Assembly (NCBI GenBank): GCA_900110005.1
Contig: FOCC01000013.1
Span: 1-46,842 of the forward strand
Direction: 5' to 3'
Origin: Ligilactobacillus sp. WC1T17
GTDB taxonomy: Bacteria > Bacillota > Bacilli > Lactobacillales > Lactobacillaceae
Length of the DNA stretch: 46,842 nucleotides
The position numbers and the translations under genes were made by a program. Position 1 is the first letter of the stretch, and every line of letters begins with the position of its first letter. A model generated the notes under the pieces. It was not told the origin of the DNA. It made no database searches and saw only the letters and a list, made by a program, of their open reading frames with translations. Shown piece by piece: positions 24,209 to 33,212 of this stretch.

Positions 24209-25075
24209 ATGAATAACCTTAACCTCAAAGACAGCAAACAAAAAATCTGGCTTAAACTACTTATGGCTCTTTGCTACGGCATCCTTTCGGCCATGGCTAT
24301 TAATATTTTTTTATCACATGCTAATTCTTATTCTTCCGGTCTCTTAGGGGTATCCCAACTCATACAAGCCTTGTTCTTGCAAGCAGGAATTCACGTTAGC
24401 ATGAGTCTTTTAGTGGCTCTTTTGAACATACCGCTCTTTGTTTTTGCCTGGTATGAATTCGGCTTTAGCTATATTTTATTCTCCGTTTTGGCCGTTGGTT
24501 TTAATATTATCTTCCTTAAATTCATTCCTGAGATTGCTTTAGTGCATGATCAATTGACCAATACCGTTGTGGGAGCCGGTCTTTTAGGAATTGGCATTGG
24601 GCTTTGTTTTAACCAAGGTTTTACCACAGGTGGATCGGATATCATCGTAACTTATTGTCAAAAAAAGCTGCATAAAAAAGTCGGCATTCTCAACAGCTTG
24701 GTTAATGGTTCCATTTTAGTTGTCAGTGTTATCTGTTTTGGACCCAGTCGCCTGGTTTACAGCATGATTGGGATGTTGGTAACAAGTTTGATGATGGATC
24801 ATACCTTCGTTTTGCAAGAAGATGTGTCCGTTACAATTTATACGAAAAAAACCGAGCTCATTGCTGCTCAGCTGCGAACCTTTGGTCACGGGGCTACCCT
24901 TTTACATGGGACAGGTGTTTATACCAATCAGCCTACCGATGTTATCTTAGTCTGCACCCCTAAAGCTCAGCTGAATGAATTGCGTAAATTAATCCACACG
25001 GTTGACCCGGATAGTTTCATCAGTATTTCACGTAGCGATGTGGAATTTGGCACTTACCGGCACTACTCTCTTTAA
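24209..25075 (+). CDS. YitT-family membrane protein
   Basis: 288 residues: five or six membrane helices (about 12-195) of the YitT/DUF161 family, followed by a cytoplasmic DUF2179 domain (about 205-288, VSVTIYTKKTELIAAQLR and later DSFISISRSDVEFGTY). Conserved GFTTGGSDIIV sits in a membrane re-entry region. The transport role is not established for the family. GTGGGAG precedes the ATG. The stop codon is directly followed by the end of the tnpB element, so its own terminator was displaced by the insertion. Confidence 0.85.
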   Translation: MNNLNLKDSKQKIWLKLLMALCYGILSAMAINIFLSHANSYSSGLLGVSQLIQALFLQAGIHVSMSLLVALLNIPLFVFAWYEFGFSYILFSVLAVGFNIIFLKFIPEIALVHDQLTNTVVGAGLLGIGIGLCFNQGFTTGGSDIIVTYCQKKLHKKVGILNSLVNGSILVVSVICFGPSRLVYSMIGMLVTSLMMDHTFVLQEDVSVTIYTKKTELIAAQLRTFGHGATLLHGTGVYTNQPTDVILVCTPKAQLNELRKLIHTVDPDSFISISRSDVEFGTYRHYSL

Positions 25076-25134
25076 GTGAACTACTCGGCCATAAATGACC
25101 GAGCTTCTGGGAACACGAAGTAGTATTCAGGATG
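25076..25134 (-). ncRNA. tnpB element right end / omega-RNA scaffold end
   Basis: On the minus strand, beyond the tnpB stop, CTCGGTCATTTATGGCCGAG (25084-25103) forms a strong hairpin. ACTACT (25119-25124, minus) can pair with AGTAGT (25080-25085, minus) across it, giving a pseudoknot-like fold. This is the expected shape of the 3' end of a TnpB omega-RNA, whose scaffold overlaps the end of tnpB and whose guide is the DNA past the element border. The guide would then be the antisense of the yitT 3' end. Structure is read by eye. Confidence 0.55.
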
Positions 25135-26355
25135 TTACACTGGTATTCCAGCCACCTGACTTACAGAACTCCGCTGTTTTACCAAGGCCAGTTCCTGACC
25201 GATGGCATTTAAACCTTTATACAGGATGTTAACTGCCGCATTGACATCCCGGTCGTGGTGAATACCGCACTTCGGACATGTCCATTCGCGGACTTCCAGC
25301 GGTTTTTTTCCGCTGTTAAAGCCGCAGTTCGAACAGATCTGACTGGTGTAATCAGGCTTCACGACGACTAATTGTTTGCCGTACCAAGCACACTTGTATT
25401 CCAACATTGTGCGAAATTGGTACCAGCTGGCATTGGCAATTGATTTGGCTAGGTGGTGATTCTTTTGCAGATTCTTGGTTCTCAAATCTTCAATTACAAT
25501 CACGTCATAGTTCCTGACTAAATCAGTTGTCAGCTTGTGGAGGTAATCTCTGCGTTTATTGGCAATCCGTTTCTGACAGCGGGCTTTATTGACCCTTGCA
25601 CGCTGCCAGTTGGAATAATCATCAAGATCTTCCAAATGGTCAGAGCGGTTGTGATTCCAGTTCCACACCTGACATTGAGCGAGATAACGGCGTCTAGAAT
25701 ATTTGCGTTTCCATTGGACGGCCTGTTTTTCCAACCGTTTTGCATTAAACGTGCCGTACTTGACGCCGTCAGAACTTATTGCCAGATCGGCGAGACCCAT
25801 ATCCAGACCAACGGCTTGATGAGTCTTAGGCAGCTGATTAACCTCTGCTTCAACCATCAACGACAGATAGTAACGGCCTGTCGGTTCGTAACTGACGGTA
25901 TAACGCTTGATCTTAGCATCGCCGACACGACCTGTTTTGCTTGTGCGGATTGCGCCCAGTTTGGGCAATTGCATTCTCCGTCGGGCAAGCACTTTACAAG
26001 TCGAACGTCCGGTATATGATTGACGTAATGAGTGCCGGTTCTTAAAATGCGGATAACCACCCCGATGTCTGAACAGCGTGTTGAACGCCTGAGCGAGATT
26101 GTGGTTTACAACCTGAAAGCTGGTGGAATCACTATCCTTAAGAAACGTATACTCACGCTTGAGCGGTTTCAAAAGATAGTTCATGCCGTACTCGTTGATG
26201 AAAAGACTGTTCGGATTGTTTTGATAGCGTTCCTTAGCCATCTCCAACATCTGATTCCAAACGAAACGGTCATTGCCGAACATTTGCCATATCTGTTCCC
26301 GTTGAGATTGATTGGGATATAATCGCAGTTTTATTCCCTTAACGACTTTGGTCAT
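25135..26355 (-). CDS. tnpB: TnpB RNA-guided nuclease (IS605/IS1341 group)
   Basis: 406 residues, full length for TnpB. RuvC residues are D185 in [12 protein letters not shown]289 in DVIVIEDL and D370 in HHDRDVNAA. The zinc ribbon has C341/C344 ([11 protein letters not shown]) and C360/C363 (WTCPKCGIH). The N-terminal part ([17 protein letters not shown]) is the OrfB helix-turn-helix type. No tnpA is next to it, so this is an IS1341-like single-gene element that would need TnpA in trans. The frame and all catalytic residues are intact, so it may be active as an omega-RNA-guided nuclease. Confidence 0.93.
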   Translation of the reverse strand: MTKVVKGIKLRLYPNQSQREQIWQMFGNDRFVWNQMLEMAKERYQNNPNSLFINEYGMNYLLKPLKREYTFLKDSDSTSFQVVNHNLAQAFNTLFRHRGGYPHFKNRHSLRQSYTGRSTCKVLARRRMQLPKLGAIRTSKTGRVGDAKIKRYTVSYEPTGRYYLSLMVEAEVNQLPKTHQAVGLDMGLADLAISSDGVKYGTFNAKRLEKQAVQWKRKYSRRRYLAQCQVWNWNHNRSDHLEDLDDYSNWQRARVNKARCQKRIANKRRDYLHKLTTDLVRNYDVIVIEDLRTKNLQKNHHLAKSIANASWYQFRTMLEYKCAWYGKQLVVVKPDYTSQICSNCGFNSGKKPLEVREWTCPKCGIHHDRDVNAAVNILYKGLNAIGQELALVKQRSSVSQVAGIPV

Positions 26356-26898
26356 CTATGTTCACCTCTTTTCGACGTTGAATATGTCTTTCATATTAAT
26401 TATCGTATCACAAAAAAGACCATCTTACTAGACGGTCTTCGAATTCGTATGCCAAACAGTCAAGATGCAATTCATCACGTCCTTAAAAGAACATGTTTTC
26501 TTGCACAATTTTAATAAATTTTTCAACCACACACTGAGTGCCATACAAATACCGCATACTGCCTCCATATACTTTTGGCAAGTTCGCAAATGGAACTCCA
26601 AGTAGCTTAGTTTATTTTTTACAATACCGTTACGCTTTCAACATGGCTCGGTTGTTCAACGAAAAACATACTCAACCTCTATTGTACAAGGAAATGGTGG
26701 AACGCACCTTTTCCCTTAAAATCCAGTGGTTCGAGCCCGTGAGAACCATGAATTGTCCTATAATTTGTATAGGCAAACAGGATAAAGCTCTGTTCCTTAA
26801 ACTTCATTTTTCATGTCATCCCTGCAAATTTGAATTTGAAAACCATAAAATTATGAGTGATTATTGCTCTCCATAGGTTATCAATAAAATCCTCCAAA
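26356..26898. other. Left end of the tnpB element and gene-poor stretch
   Basis: A hairpin at 26416-26439 (AAGACC...GGTCTT) probably belongs to the left end of the tnpB element. The rest has open frames without ribosome sites and composition unlike a gene. A TTCGAGCC segment at about 26728 resembles a tRNA T-arm, but no cloverleaf can be built. I see no gene. Confidence 0.5.
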
Positions 26899-26899
26899 A

Positions 26900-26921
26900 G
26901 CCTTGAAAATAAAGGATTTAT
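26900..26921 (+). repeat. Direct repeat A, left copy
   Basis: GCCTTGAAAATAAAGGATTT is followed by AT. It matches 32655-32676 (GCCTTGAAAATACAGGGTTT, AT) with two mismatches and is a border or integrase arm-site candidate. Confidence 0.6.
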
Positions 26922-26983
26922 CGCAATGTGTTCGCCTTATCCCTTTATATGATTTCACACAAGTTTACTCTTTCCCTGCCTGC

Positions 26984-27007
26984 TTATAAGGGCAAAATCA
27001 AGGGCAA
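26984..27007 (+). repeat. Direct repeat B, left copy
   Basis: ATAAGGGCAAAATCAAGGG is matched by ATAAGGGCAAAAACAAGGG at 32599-32617, with similar flanks (TTTCCCT upstream in both). The order of repeats A and B is reversed at the other end. Confidence 0.6.
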
Positions 27008-27036
27008 GAAAGTCTCATAACAAGATATAACAGAGT

Positions 27037-27065
27037 GTGGCAATCGGAGAACTGTGACATATGTG
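27037..27065 (+). repeat. Inverted repeat C, left copy
   Basis: GTGGCAATCGGAGAACTGTG then ACATATGTG. Its reverse complement recurs at 31226-31254 (CACCATATGTCACAGTCCCG, ATTGCCAC) with a small indel. One copy lies just upstream of tnpV, the other just upstream of int. Confidence 0.6.
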
Positions 27066-27093
27066 CGAATATATTATAACGGAGGATTTTTTA

Positions 27094-27474
27094 ATGGACA
27101 AGTATATTTATGATGAAAGCAATGGTTTATGGTATGAGTTGCAGGGGGATTATTATATTCCTTGCCTTACTTTACCAGCTGAAAAAGAAAACAAACCTAT
27201 CAGTTTGTGGGGGCAGCGACACAAACACTACTTACAGGAACATAAACGGACGGTTTATATTTCGCTGCTCACAAGCGGCGAATTGAATAATTACCTTGCC
27301 GATATTGACGAACAAGCAACGGAAATGATGTTTCGATTGGTTGAGCAAATGGCTGACAAGGAGGGCGTGACCGAACAACTTAAAGTAGAAAACCCGATGT
27401 TGTGGGTTGGTCGAATGAATGAGATACAGGCAAGAGCACGAGAAATTGTATATGCCGATATTATCTATAAGTAA
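27094..27474 (+). CDS. tnpV: TnpV family transposon protein
   Basis: 126 residues matching the small TnpV proteins carried by mobilizable transposons of Firmicutes. It begins MDKYIYDESNGLWYELQGDY and contains SLWGQRHKHYLQEHKRTVY and LTSGELNNYLADIDEQA. ATG 27094 has GGAGG upstream (about 27080); the frame opens earlier at an ATG without such a site. Its biochemical role is unknown in the family. An inverted repeat (27500-27538) follows it. Confidence 0.8.
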   Translation: MDKYIYDESNGLWYELQGDYYIPCLTLPAEKENKPISLWGQRHKHYLQEHKRTVYISLLTSGELNNYLADIDEQATEMMFRLVEQMADKEGVTEQLKVENPMLWVGRMNEIQARAREIVYADIIYK

Positions 27475-27499
27475 AAAATGTAACATATAGAATATTAAA

Positions 27500-27538
27500 A
27501 TTGTGGCAGTCAAAAATTAAAACTTTGTCTGCCACAAT
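27500..27538. terminator. Hairpin after tnpV
   Basis: ATTGTGGCAG (27500-27509) and CTGCCACAAT (27529-27538) form a perfect ten-base stem with a 19-base loop. It is probably a terminator, though the T-run is poor. Confidence 0.45.
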
Positions 27539-27564
27539 TATGATTCGATGTGTTCTCTTTCATA

Positions 27565-27593
27565 ATGACTTTGGCAATTCATTATGCTATAAT
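27565..27593 (+). promoter_or_regulatory. Promoter of the ABC exporter
   Basis: Extended -10 TGCTATAAT (27585-27593) with ATGACT (27565-27570) 17 bases upstream. A leader of about 115 bases precedes the first gene. Confidence 0.55.
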
Positions 27594-27711
27594 GAATTTA
27601 ATTTACGGTATCGCACTGCATCTACTAATTTGGAGTTCGATTAGAACAGGAAAAGATTATATTGATTGCTCTCTATGCGAGATTAAAACCGATTATACAG
27701 GAGGAAATTGA

Positions 27712-28626
27712 ATGAGCAATATTATTCAAATCAATAATCTTAATAAAAGTTTTGGAAGTTTAAACGCTGTTCAGAATTTGAGTTTTCGTGTGAAAAAAGG
27801 AGAGCTGTTTGCCTTTCTTGGTATCAATGGGGCAGGAAAATCAACTACAATCAATATTATGTGTGGACAACTGTCGAAAGACAGTGGAAGCGTTTTTATT
27901 GATAAACACGATTTAGATAAGGATATGGACTATATTAAGCGTGAACTGGGTGTAGTTTTTCAATCATCTGTCTTGGATTCTGCCCTTTCTGTTTATGATA
28001 ATTTGGAAAGTCGTGCCGCTTTATATGGCATTACTGGAATGGAGTTTAAGAAACGACTTGAGGAACTGGCGAAAATATTAGATTTTGAAAACTTATTGAA
28101 ACGCACCGTTGGTAAATTATCAGGAGGACAACGCCGAAGAATTGATATTGCAAGGGCTTTGTTTCATAAGCCTAAAATCCTTATTCTTGATGAGCCGACA
28201 ACAGGGCTTGATCCGCAGACACGCCGACTTATTTGGAATGTTATATCAAGTTTTCGCAAAGATGAAAATATGACTGTATTTTTAACTACGCACTATATGG
28301 AAGAAGCTGCGGAAGCTGATTATGTTGTAATCATTGATGATGGGAAAATATCCGCAGAGGGTACTCCGCTTGAATTAAAAAATATTTATACTGGGGATTA
28401 CATCACAATTTATGATGTAGATGAAAAGGATATTAAAGAACTTGATGTAGAATATGAGCAAATCCGAAACGGTTATCGCCTTTCTGTACCGAATACAAAG
28501 GCTGCAACTGAATTGATTATTCGTAATCCGCAGTTGTTTAATGATTACGAAATAACAAAAGGAAAAATGGACGATGTTTTTCTTGCTGTTACGGGCAAAA
28601 CATTGGTGGGAGGTGCAGAAAAATGA
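27712..28626 (+). CDS. ABC exporter ATP-binding protein (DrrA/BcrA-like)
   Basis: 304 residues. Walker A GINGAGKSTT (about 37-46), signature LSGGQRRRIDIA, Walker B PKILILDEPTTGLDPQTRR and a H-loop in LTTHYMEEAAEAD are all intact. The C-terminal domain of about 90 residues (from about 215) is the type found in multidrug or antibiotic exporters. AGGAGG lies before the ATG. It overlaps the permease gene by four bases (ATGA). The pair most likely exports a drug, peptide or lipid; the substrate is unknown. It is cargo of the mobile element. Confidence 0.9.
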   Translation: MSNIIQINNLNKSFGSLNAVQNLSFRVKKGELFAFLGINGAGKSTTINIMCGQLSKDSGSVFIDKHDLDKDMDYIKRELGVVFQSSVLDSALSVYDNLESRAALYGITGMEFKKRLEELAKILDFENLLKRTVGKLSGGQRRRIDIARALFHKPKILILDEPTTGLDPQTRRLIWNVISSFRKDENMTVFLTTHYMEEAAEADYVVIIDDGKISAEGTPLELKNIYTGDYITIYDVDEKDIKELDVEYEQIRNGYRLSVPNTKAATELIIRNPQLFNDYEITKGKMDDVFLAVTGKTLVGGAEK

Positions 28627-29519
28627 GTATGGCTTTCATTCTTATCAAAAGAAATATCAAATTGTTTTTCAAAGATAAGGGAATGTTCTTTACCTCTTTG
28701 ATAACGCCTGCTATATTGCTTGTACTTTATGTGACTTTTCTTGGGAATGTGTATCGGGATAGTTTTACATCTAATTTACCTAATTCATTAAAACTATCAG
28801 AAAGCATAATAGAGGGACTGGTAGGCGGTCAACTTATCTCATCTATTCTTGCTGTTTCGTGTGTAACGGTTGCTTTTTGTTCTAATTTTTTAATGGTGCA
28901 AGATAAAGCAAATGGTACGATAAGAGATTTAAGAATATCTCCTGTGAAGTCAGCTACACTTTCGCTGAGTTATTATGTTGCAACCTTGCTTTCAACACTT
29001 ATTATTTGCTTTGCTGCAACGGGTATCTGTCTTACTTATGTGGCTATTGTCGGTTGGTATATGTCGCTCGCAGATATATTCTTTTTGTTTCTTGATATTT
29101 TACTCCTTGTTTTGTTTGGAACAGCATTATCTTCGATTATTAATTTTTTCTTATCAACACAAGGACAAATTTCAGCGGTAGGCACAATCATCAGTGCGGG
29201 ATATGGTTTCATTTGTGGTGCATATATGCCTATTTCTTCATTTGGAGAAGGGCTGCAAAAAATAATCTCATTTTTGCCGGGTACTTATGGTACATCACTT
29301 ATCCGAAATCATACAATGCAAGGGGCGCTTGCCGAAATGCAAAATCAAGGTATTCCAACAGAGGTTATTGAAAAACTAAAAGATTCCCTTGATTGCAATC
29401 TTTATTTTTTCGGAAGTCAAGTAAATATCGGAACGATGTATATGATACTTGGAATCACTATTTTGGTATTGATTGGAATTTATATTTTGTTAAACAAATC
29501 AAAAAAATATAACTGTTAA
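28623..29519 (+). CDS. ABC-2 type exporter permease
   Basis: 298 residues with six membrane segments and the ABC-2 layout: a first helix after FFKDKGMFFTSLITPAILL, a long extracytoplasmic loop, then a block of five helices ending in a short basic tail. It includes the typical QDKANGTIRDLRISPVK coupling segment. It partners the ATPase gene with which it overlaps. A terminator follows. Confidence 0.88.
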   Translation: MSMAFILIKRNIKLFFKDKGMFFTSLITPAILLVLYVTFLGNVYRDSFTSNLPNSLKLSESIIEGLVGGQLISSILAVSCVTVAFCSNFLMVQDKANGTIRDLRISPVKSATLSLSYYVATLLSTLIICFAATGICLTYVAIVGWYMSLADIFFLFLDILLLVLFGTALSSIINFFLSTQGQISAVGTIISAGYGFICGAYMPISSFGEGLQKIISFLPGTYGTSLIRNHTMQGALAEMQNQGIPTEVIEKLKDSLDCNLYFFGSQVNIGTMYMILGITILVLIGIYILLNKSKKYNC

Positions 29520-29545
29520 TTTTGTAGCTGCAAATGATTATGTAT

Positions 29546-29581
29546 GCCGCCGCTATGGGTAACTCCATAACGGCGGTTTTT
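29546..29581. terminator. Terminator between exporter and relaxase remnant
   Basis: CCGCCGCTATGG / CCATAACGGCGG with a six-base loop, then TTTTT. Confidence 0.88.
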
Positions 29582-29587
29582 CAATGT

Positions 29588-30766
29588 CTATCGGCTATCT
29601 CTGTCAATGGATTTTTTATGCTGTCTTTGCGGCGGTTTCTGCTTGTTGCGTTCCTGTATCTCACGCAGATGTTTTAACACGCTCTGCTTTTCGGGAGGTC
29701 TGTGCTGTTCTTTAGCGGCGGCTGTCGGTTTCCTGCTGACTTGATATTCCCACTCGGCAAGGTCACGGTTGTACTGTTCTACAACGCTTTCCATTTCTCG
29801 GAAAGTCCTCATAAAAACTTGTACATCGGGATAACCGTCCGCTTTGAGTGTATCGGGGATTTTATCCAACCTGCCGGCAATCTCCGCTTCAGTTTCTTTG
29901 ATTTTTACCTCCAACGCTTTTCGTTCTTTGCCTTTGAAAAGCCCCTTTGTTTCGGCAAGCTGCTGTTTCAACTGCGGCAAAACTTTATCCTGCAAGTTTT
30001 TAATTTCCCTTGCCTTATCCTGTACCTTTATCATCAGATTTCGCATATGACGGAACTCTGCCATATCAATATCAAGTGTAGGCTTGGGTGGCATATCCTT
30101 TTCACGGATAAGGTTTTGCAGAAAATCTTTTGCTTTTGCCACAATCCCACGGAACAGATTAGGCAGCCAGCCTTTGCTTTTGATAGATTGGCTTGCTTTT
30201 TCGTGTATCTCGGTCTGCTTGACTTCTAAAATTTTTGCTTCGGAAATACCCGATATGAGTGCCATATCCGCTGTCCTGTTCCATTCCTGCCTTGCGGCGT
30301 TATCCGCTTCAATCTCTGCGGCTTTGGGATTGTTCTTACCGATTTTCTTCGTGGGAAGATAAACGCTGTTCTTATCAAAGACCTTTAACTGCTGTTCGGG
30401 ATCGGAGATATGCCGATTGATAAGGTCGGTGTAAATCTCCTTTACCTCCCGAAGAAAAGGCTCACTTTTGAATTTATCATCTTTCACGGTAAAAAGGTGG
30501 CTTTCATAAATTTCTCCCTTTTTTATGACGGTGCAGCCTTTTCGTATCTGCCCGTCCGCCCCTGTGATTTCTTTCTTGGTGCGTACCCTTTTGCCTGTTT
30601 CATCATAGAACACGCTGCGTGTGGCTCTCTTGATGTCAGGCTCAGGAAGCAGTTTTCTTTCGCTGAAGATAAGATGGATATGATAATTGGTTTTGCGTTT
30701 ATTGTGGTGGAGGGCTGACAGGACTTTCCGAAGATAAGGAATATGACAGCCGCACTTTATGTGCAA
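29588..30766 (-). pseudogene. MobA/MobL relaxase, N-terminally truncated
   Basis: 392 codons. The His motif of MobQ-type relaxases is present (TNYHIHLIFSERK, residues 27-39). The typical following region is there (ATRSVFYDETGKRVRTKKEI), then long coiled-coil-rich helices and a basic tail (KPPQRQHKKSIDRDS). The roughly 90-100 residues that should precede, including the catalytic tyrosine region, are absent, and the frame ends where the next gene begins on the other strand. It cannot nick an origin of transfer. It points to an ancestor mobilised by conjugation. Confidence 0.7.
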
Positions 30767-30771
30767 AGGAT

Positions 30772-31191
30772 ATGGAGGAACATATCAAAAATTATCTTGA
30801 TACTGTTTCTTCTGTGGTAAAGGGAGAACCGCACCAACAGCTGCTCACGACATTCCTCGGAAAGATGATTGACCTCTATACGGTTATAACTTATCACTTT
30901 GCAGACGCTATGGCTGAGGTTGACCGTGTAGCGGAGGACGAGGGCTTAAAGCAGTCCTTACGCCGCTATGCGATTGAGTCAGGGGCGATTATGGAAAGAG
31001 TTTACCGTAAAGAAATGGAACTTCCTATCGAGGATATGAAACAGTTTTTAGATGGAATTTTACATATCTACGATGAGGGACGCACCGCTGTAAAGATGGG
31101 CGACCTGTTCGGGATAGTGACAGCAGCCGAGGAAAGGGTTGCTGAAAAAGAAAATTTCCGTGGCACTTTGACAAGTGAAAATGCCGATTGA
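30772..31191 (+). CDS. Unknown helical protein of the mobile element
   Basis: 139 residues, all-helical and acidic (EEHIKNYLDTVSSVV; DRVAEDEGLKQSLRRYAIES; DLFGIVTAAEERVAEKE). The family was not recognised. The same frame is open upstream through SEDKEYDSRTLCAKD, across the region where the relaxase was cut, so it may itself be the tail of a longer protein. AAAGGAT lies very close to the ATG at 30772, so the start is doubtful. It lies about 90 bases before int. Confidence 0.5.
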   Translation: MEEHIKNYLDTVSSVVKGEPHQQLLTTFLGKMIDLYTVITYHFADAMAEVDRVAEDEGLKQSLRRYAIESGAIMERVYRKEMELPIEDMKQFLDGILHIYDEGRTAVKMGDLFGIVTAAEERVAEKENFRGTLTSENAD

Positions 31192-31225
31192 CATTCATCG
31201 GCATAAGTAACCTTATTACTTTACG

Positions 31226-31254
31226 CACACCATATGTCACAGTCCCGATTGCCA
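31226..31254 (-). repeat. Inverted repeat C, right copy
   Basis: Reverse complement of the segment at 27037-27065 (see there). It lies 25 bases upstream of the integrase start. Confidence 0.6.
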
Positions 31255-31278
31255 CGGATAGAAAGGGGAAATTTATCT

Positions 31279-32577
31279 ATGGCAAAAGGTTCTGTAAGAA
31301 AAAAAGGTAAAAAGTGGTACGCACGCTTCTACATCGAAGATGAAAGCGGCAGAAAAGTACAGAAAGAGTTTGTGGGAACAGAAAGCAAGTCTGAAACAGA
31401 AGCCCTGCTCAGAAAAGCAATCGCTGACTATGAGGAAAAGAAATTCGTTGCGAAGTCTGAAAACATCACAGTTGGTATGCTGCTCGATCTGTGGGTGGAG
31501 GAAGAACTGAAACCCGGCAATCTCAGCAATGGTACGGTAATGTCCTATCAGGGAACGGTCAACCGTATCAAACAGCACCCGATAGGAAAACGAAAGCTGA
31601 AAACCGTAACTGCCGACCATTTACAGGCGTATATAGATTTTCTCAGCTTTGGCGGTACAAATCCTGACGGTACAACCGCAAAGGCACTCAGCAAATGGTA
31701 TCTCCGATTGTTTTCGGCTGTTTTGCAAGGGGCGTTCCGTTTTGCAGTATTCCCGAAAAGGCTGATAACCTTTAACCCGATGCAGTATGTGGTATGGCGA
31801 GGAAAGAAAGAAGAATACGAACTGTTCTCGGACGAGGACGGAGAAACTGCTTCCACACCAACGCTCAGCTACGAACAGTATCAGAGATTAGAGGACTTCC
31901 TGAAAAAGAAAAACAATCCTGCACTTCTTCCTATACAGATAGCCTATTATACAGGCTTGCGTATTGGAGAGGTTTGTGGTCTGACTTGGCAGGACATCAA
32001 CCTTGAAGAACAATATCTGACAGTACGCCGCAGTATGCGTTACAACGGGGCAAGGCACAAAACAGAAATAGGGGCAACAAAGCGTAAAAAAATCCGCACC
32101 GTGGACTTTTGCGATACGCTTGCCGCAATCCTGAAAACTGCGAAAACAGAACAACACAAAAACCGTTTCCGATACGGGGAACTGTACAGCCTTAATTACT
32201 ATTTGGAGGTCAAAGAAAAAGACCGCACCTATTATGAGGTTTACAGTCTGCCGAGGTCGGAAGAAGTCCCAGAGGGATACAAGGAATTATCCTTTGTCTG
32301 CCTTAGACCTGACGGGGCATTTGAAGCACCGAGTACGGTGGGGATTATGTGCAGAACAGCAAGAAAAAAGGTGGAGGAATTGGAGGATTTCCACTTCCAT
32401 ATGCTCAGACACACCTATACAAGCAATCTGCTTTCAAACGGTGCAGCACCTAAAGATGTGCAGGAACTTCTCGGACACGCTGATGTTAGTACCACAATGA
32501 ACATTTACGCTCACGCTACAAGGGAAGCGAAGCGTACTTCCGCAAGACTGCTGGATAAGGTAATCGGCGGAGAATAA
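31279..32577 (+). CDS. int: Tyrosine integrase, Tn916 Int type
   Basis: 432 residues. An N-terminal arm-binding domain ([20 protein letters not shown]) is followed by a SAM-like core-binding domain (about 62-180) and the catalytic domain. All catalytic residues are visible: R228 in [12 protein letters not shown]374 and R377 in [15 protein letters not shown]400 in [13 protein letters not shown] and nucleophile Y410 in IYAHATREA. The start is ATG 31279 with AAAGGGG upstream. It looks functional even though the rest of the element is reduced. No xis-like gene precedes it. Confidence 0.93.
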   Translation: MAKGSVRKKGKKWYARFYIEDESGRKVQKEFVGTESKSETEALLRKAIADYEEKKFVAKSENITVGMLLDLWVEEELKPGNLSNGTVMSYQGTVNRIKQHPIGKRKLKTVTADHLQAYIDFLSFGGTNPDGTTAKALSKWYLRLFSAVLQGAFRFAVFPKRLITFNPMQYVVWRGKKEEYELFSDEDGETASTPTLSYEQYQRLEDFLKKKNNPALLPIQIAYYTGLRIGEVCGLTWQDINLEEQYLTVRRSMRYNGARHKTEIGATKRKKIRTVDFCDTLAAILKTAKTEQHKNRFRYGELYSLNYYLEVKEKDRTYYEVYSLPRSEEVPEGYKELSFVCLRPDGAFEAPSTVGIMCRTARKKVEELEDFHFHMLRHTYTSNLLSNGAAPKDVQELLGHADVSTTMNIYAHATREAKRTSARLLDKVIGGE

Positions 32578-32581
32578 AAAA

Positions 32582-32621
32582 TTTCCCTTGTTTCGGCTCA
32601 TAAGGGCAAAAACAAGGGAAA
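32582..32621. repeat. Hairpin and direct repeat B, right copy
   Basis: TTTCCCTTGTTT (32582-32593) and AAACAAGGGAAA (32610-32621) form a perfect 12-base stem. The loop and right arm hold the copy of repeat B (ATAAGGGCAAAAACAAGGG). It lies five bases after the int stop and is probably an integrase arm site or terminator. Confidence 0.6.
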
Positions 32622-32654
32622 ATACATAAGGTTTGAACATTTAATAGGCGATAT

Positions 32655-32676
32655 GCCTTGAAAATACAGGGTTTAT
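32655..32676 (+). repeat. Direct repeat A, right copy
   Basis: GCCTTGAAAATACAGGGTTT then AT. It pairs with 26900-26921 and is followed by AGAGGATTGAATAG, a candidate element border. Confidence 0.6.
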
Positions 32677-32702
32677 AGAGGATTGAATAGACAAACTGGA
32701 AT

Positions 32703-33212
32703 TTATCTTTTCTTATATGTCACCACAACTCCAACCACCGAAGTCAAAAAAACAATCGGTGCTAGTCTTACAAACAAGAATTCAAACCCATGCAGTATTG
32801 TTCCTGCCACTGCCAACTCAGGATCATTGTAATTCCAATTCAAATAAAAACTATTCGTAGATGCAAGTGCGATAAATATTACCACTATAACCGCACACAA
32901 TGAAATAAGAATCCATCGAATCGTTTTTACCTTTGTTATACTTCTTTTTGCAAGCTGCAAATTAATAGCTTCTAATTTTTCAGAAAGAATCTTTAAATCA
33001 TCGGTAGTCGGTTCTGCTACAGGTTCTCCAAGTAATTCACTTACAGTAGTATCCAGTTCATTCGCCAAAATAATCAGCATACTGGAATCTGGAACTGACA
33101 AACCATTCTCCCATTTTGATACTGTCTGTCTTACTACGTTCAGTTTAATTGCCAGTTCTTCTTGCGACAGCCCTTTTGACTTTCTAATTCTTTTGATATT
33201 TTCATTTAGCAT
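32703..33212 (-). CDS. XRE-family regulator with membrane tail
   Basis: 169 residues. The helix-turn-helix is at the N-terminus (KSKGLSQEELAIKLNVVRQT, then VSKWENGLSVPD), then a charged linker and two hydrophobic helices (about 103-122 and 145-165). The build is that of membrane-anchored XRE regulators common in Firmicutes. AGGAGG lies before the ATG. It sits between the integrative element and rlmD; composition suggests arrival with or next to the element. No target gene is adjacent. Confidence 0.85.
   Translation of the reverse strand: MLNENIKRIRKSKGLSQEELAIKLNVVRQTVSKWENGLSVPDSSMLIILANELDTTVSELLGEPVAEPTTDDLKILSEKLEAINLQLAKRSITKVKTIRWILISLCAVIVVIFIALASTNSFYLNWNYNDPELAVAGTILHGFEFLFVRLAPIVFLTSVVGVVVTYKKR

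Larger units (their letters stand above)
26900..32676. mobile_element. Remnant integrative/mobilizable element with ABC exporter cargo
   Basis: It contains tnpV, a two-gene ABC exporter, a truncated MobA/MobL relaxase, an unknown small protein and a complete tyrosine integrase. Codon use is richer in G/C than the flanking genes, and the proteins look like those of gut Clostridia elements. Directly repeated segments lie near both ends (26900-26921 with 32655-32676; 26984-27007 with 32598-32621). Exact attachment borders cannot be read. No excisionase or complete transfer module is present, so it is a deleted derivative. Confidence 0.7.

Noticed and set aside
26690-26760. tRNA-like 3' segment with TTCGAGCC
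   Set aside because: A TTCGAGC loop is present, but the T-stem does not pair properly and no acceptor, D or anticodon arms can be built.
26538-26876. Open frame of 112 codons between the tnpB element and the integrative element
   Set aside because: No ribosome site, odd composition rich in Phe, Tyr and Cys, and no family resemblance; it is probably chance.
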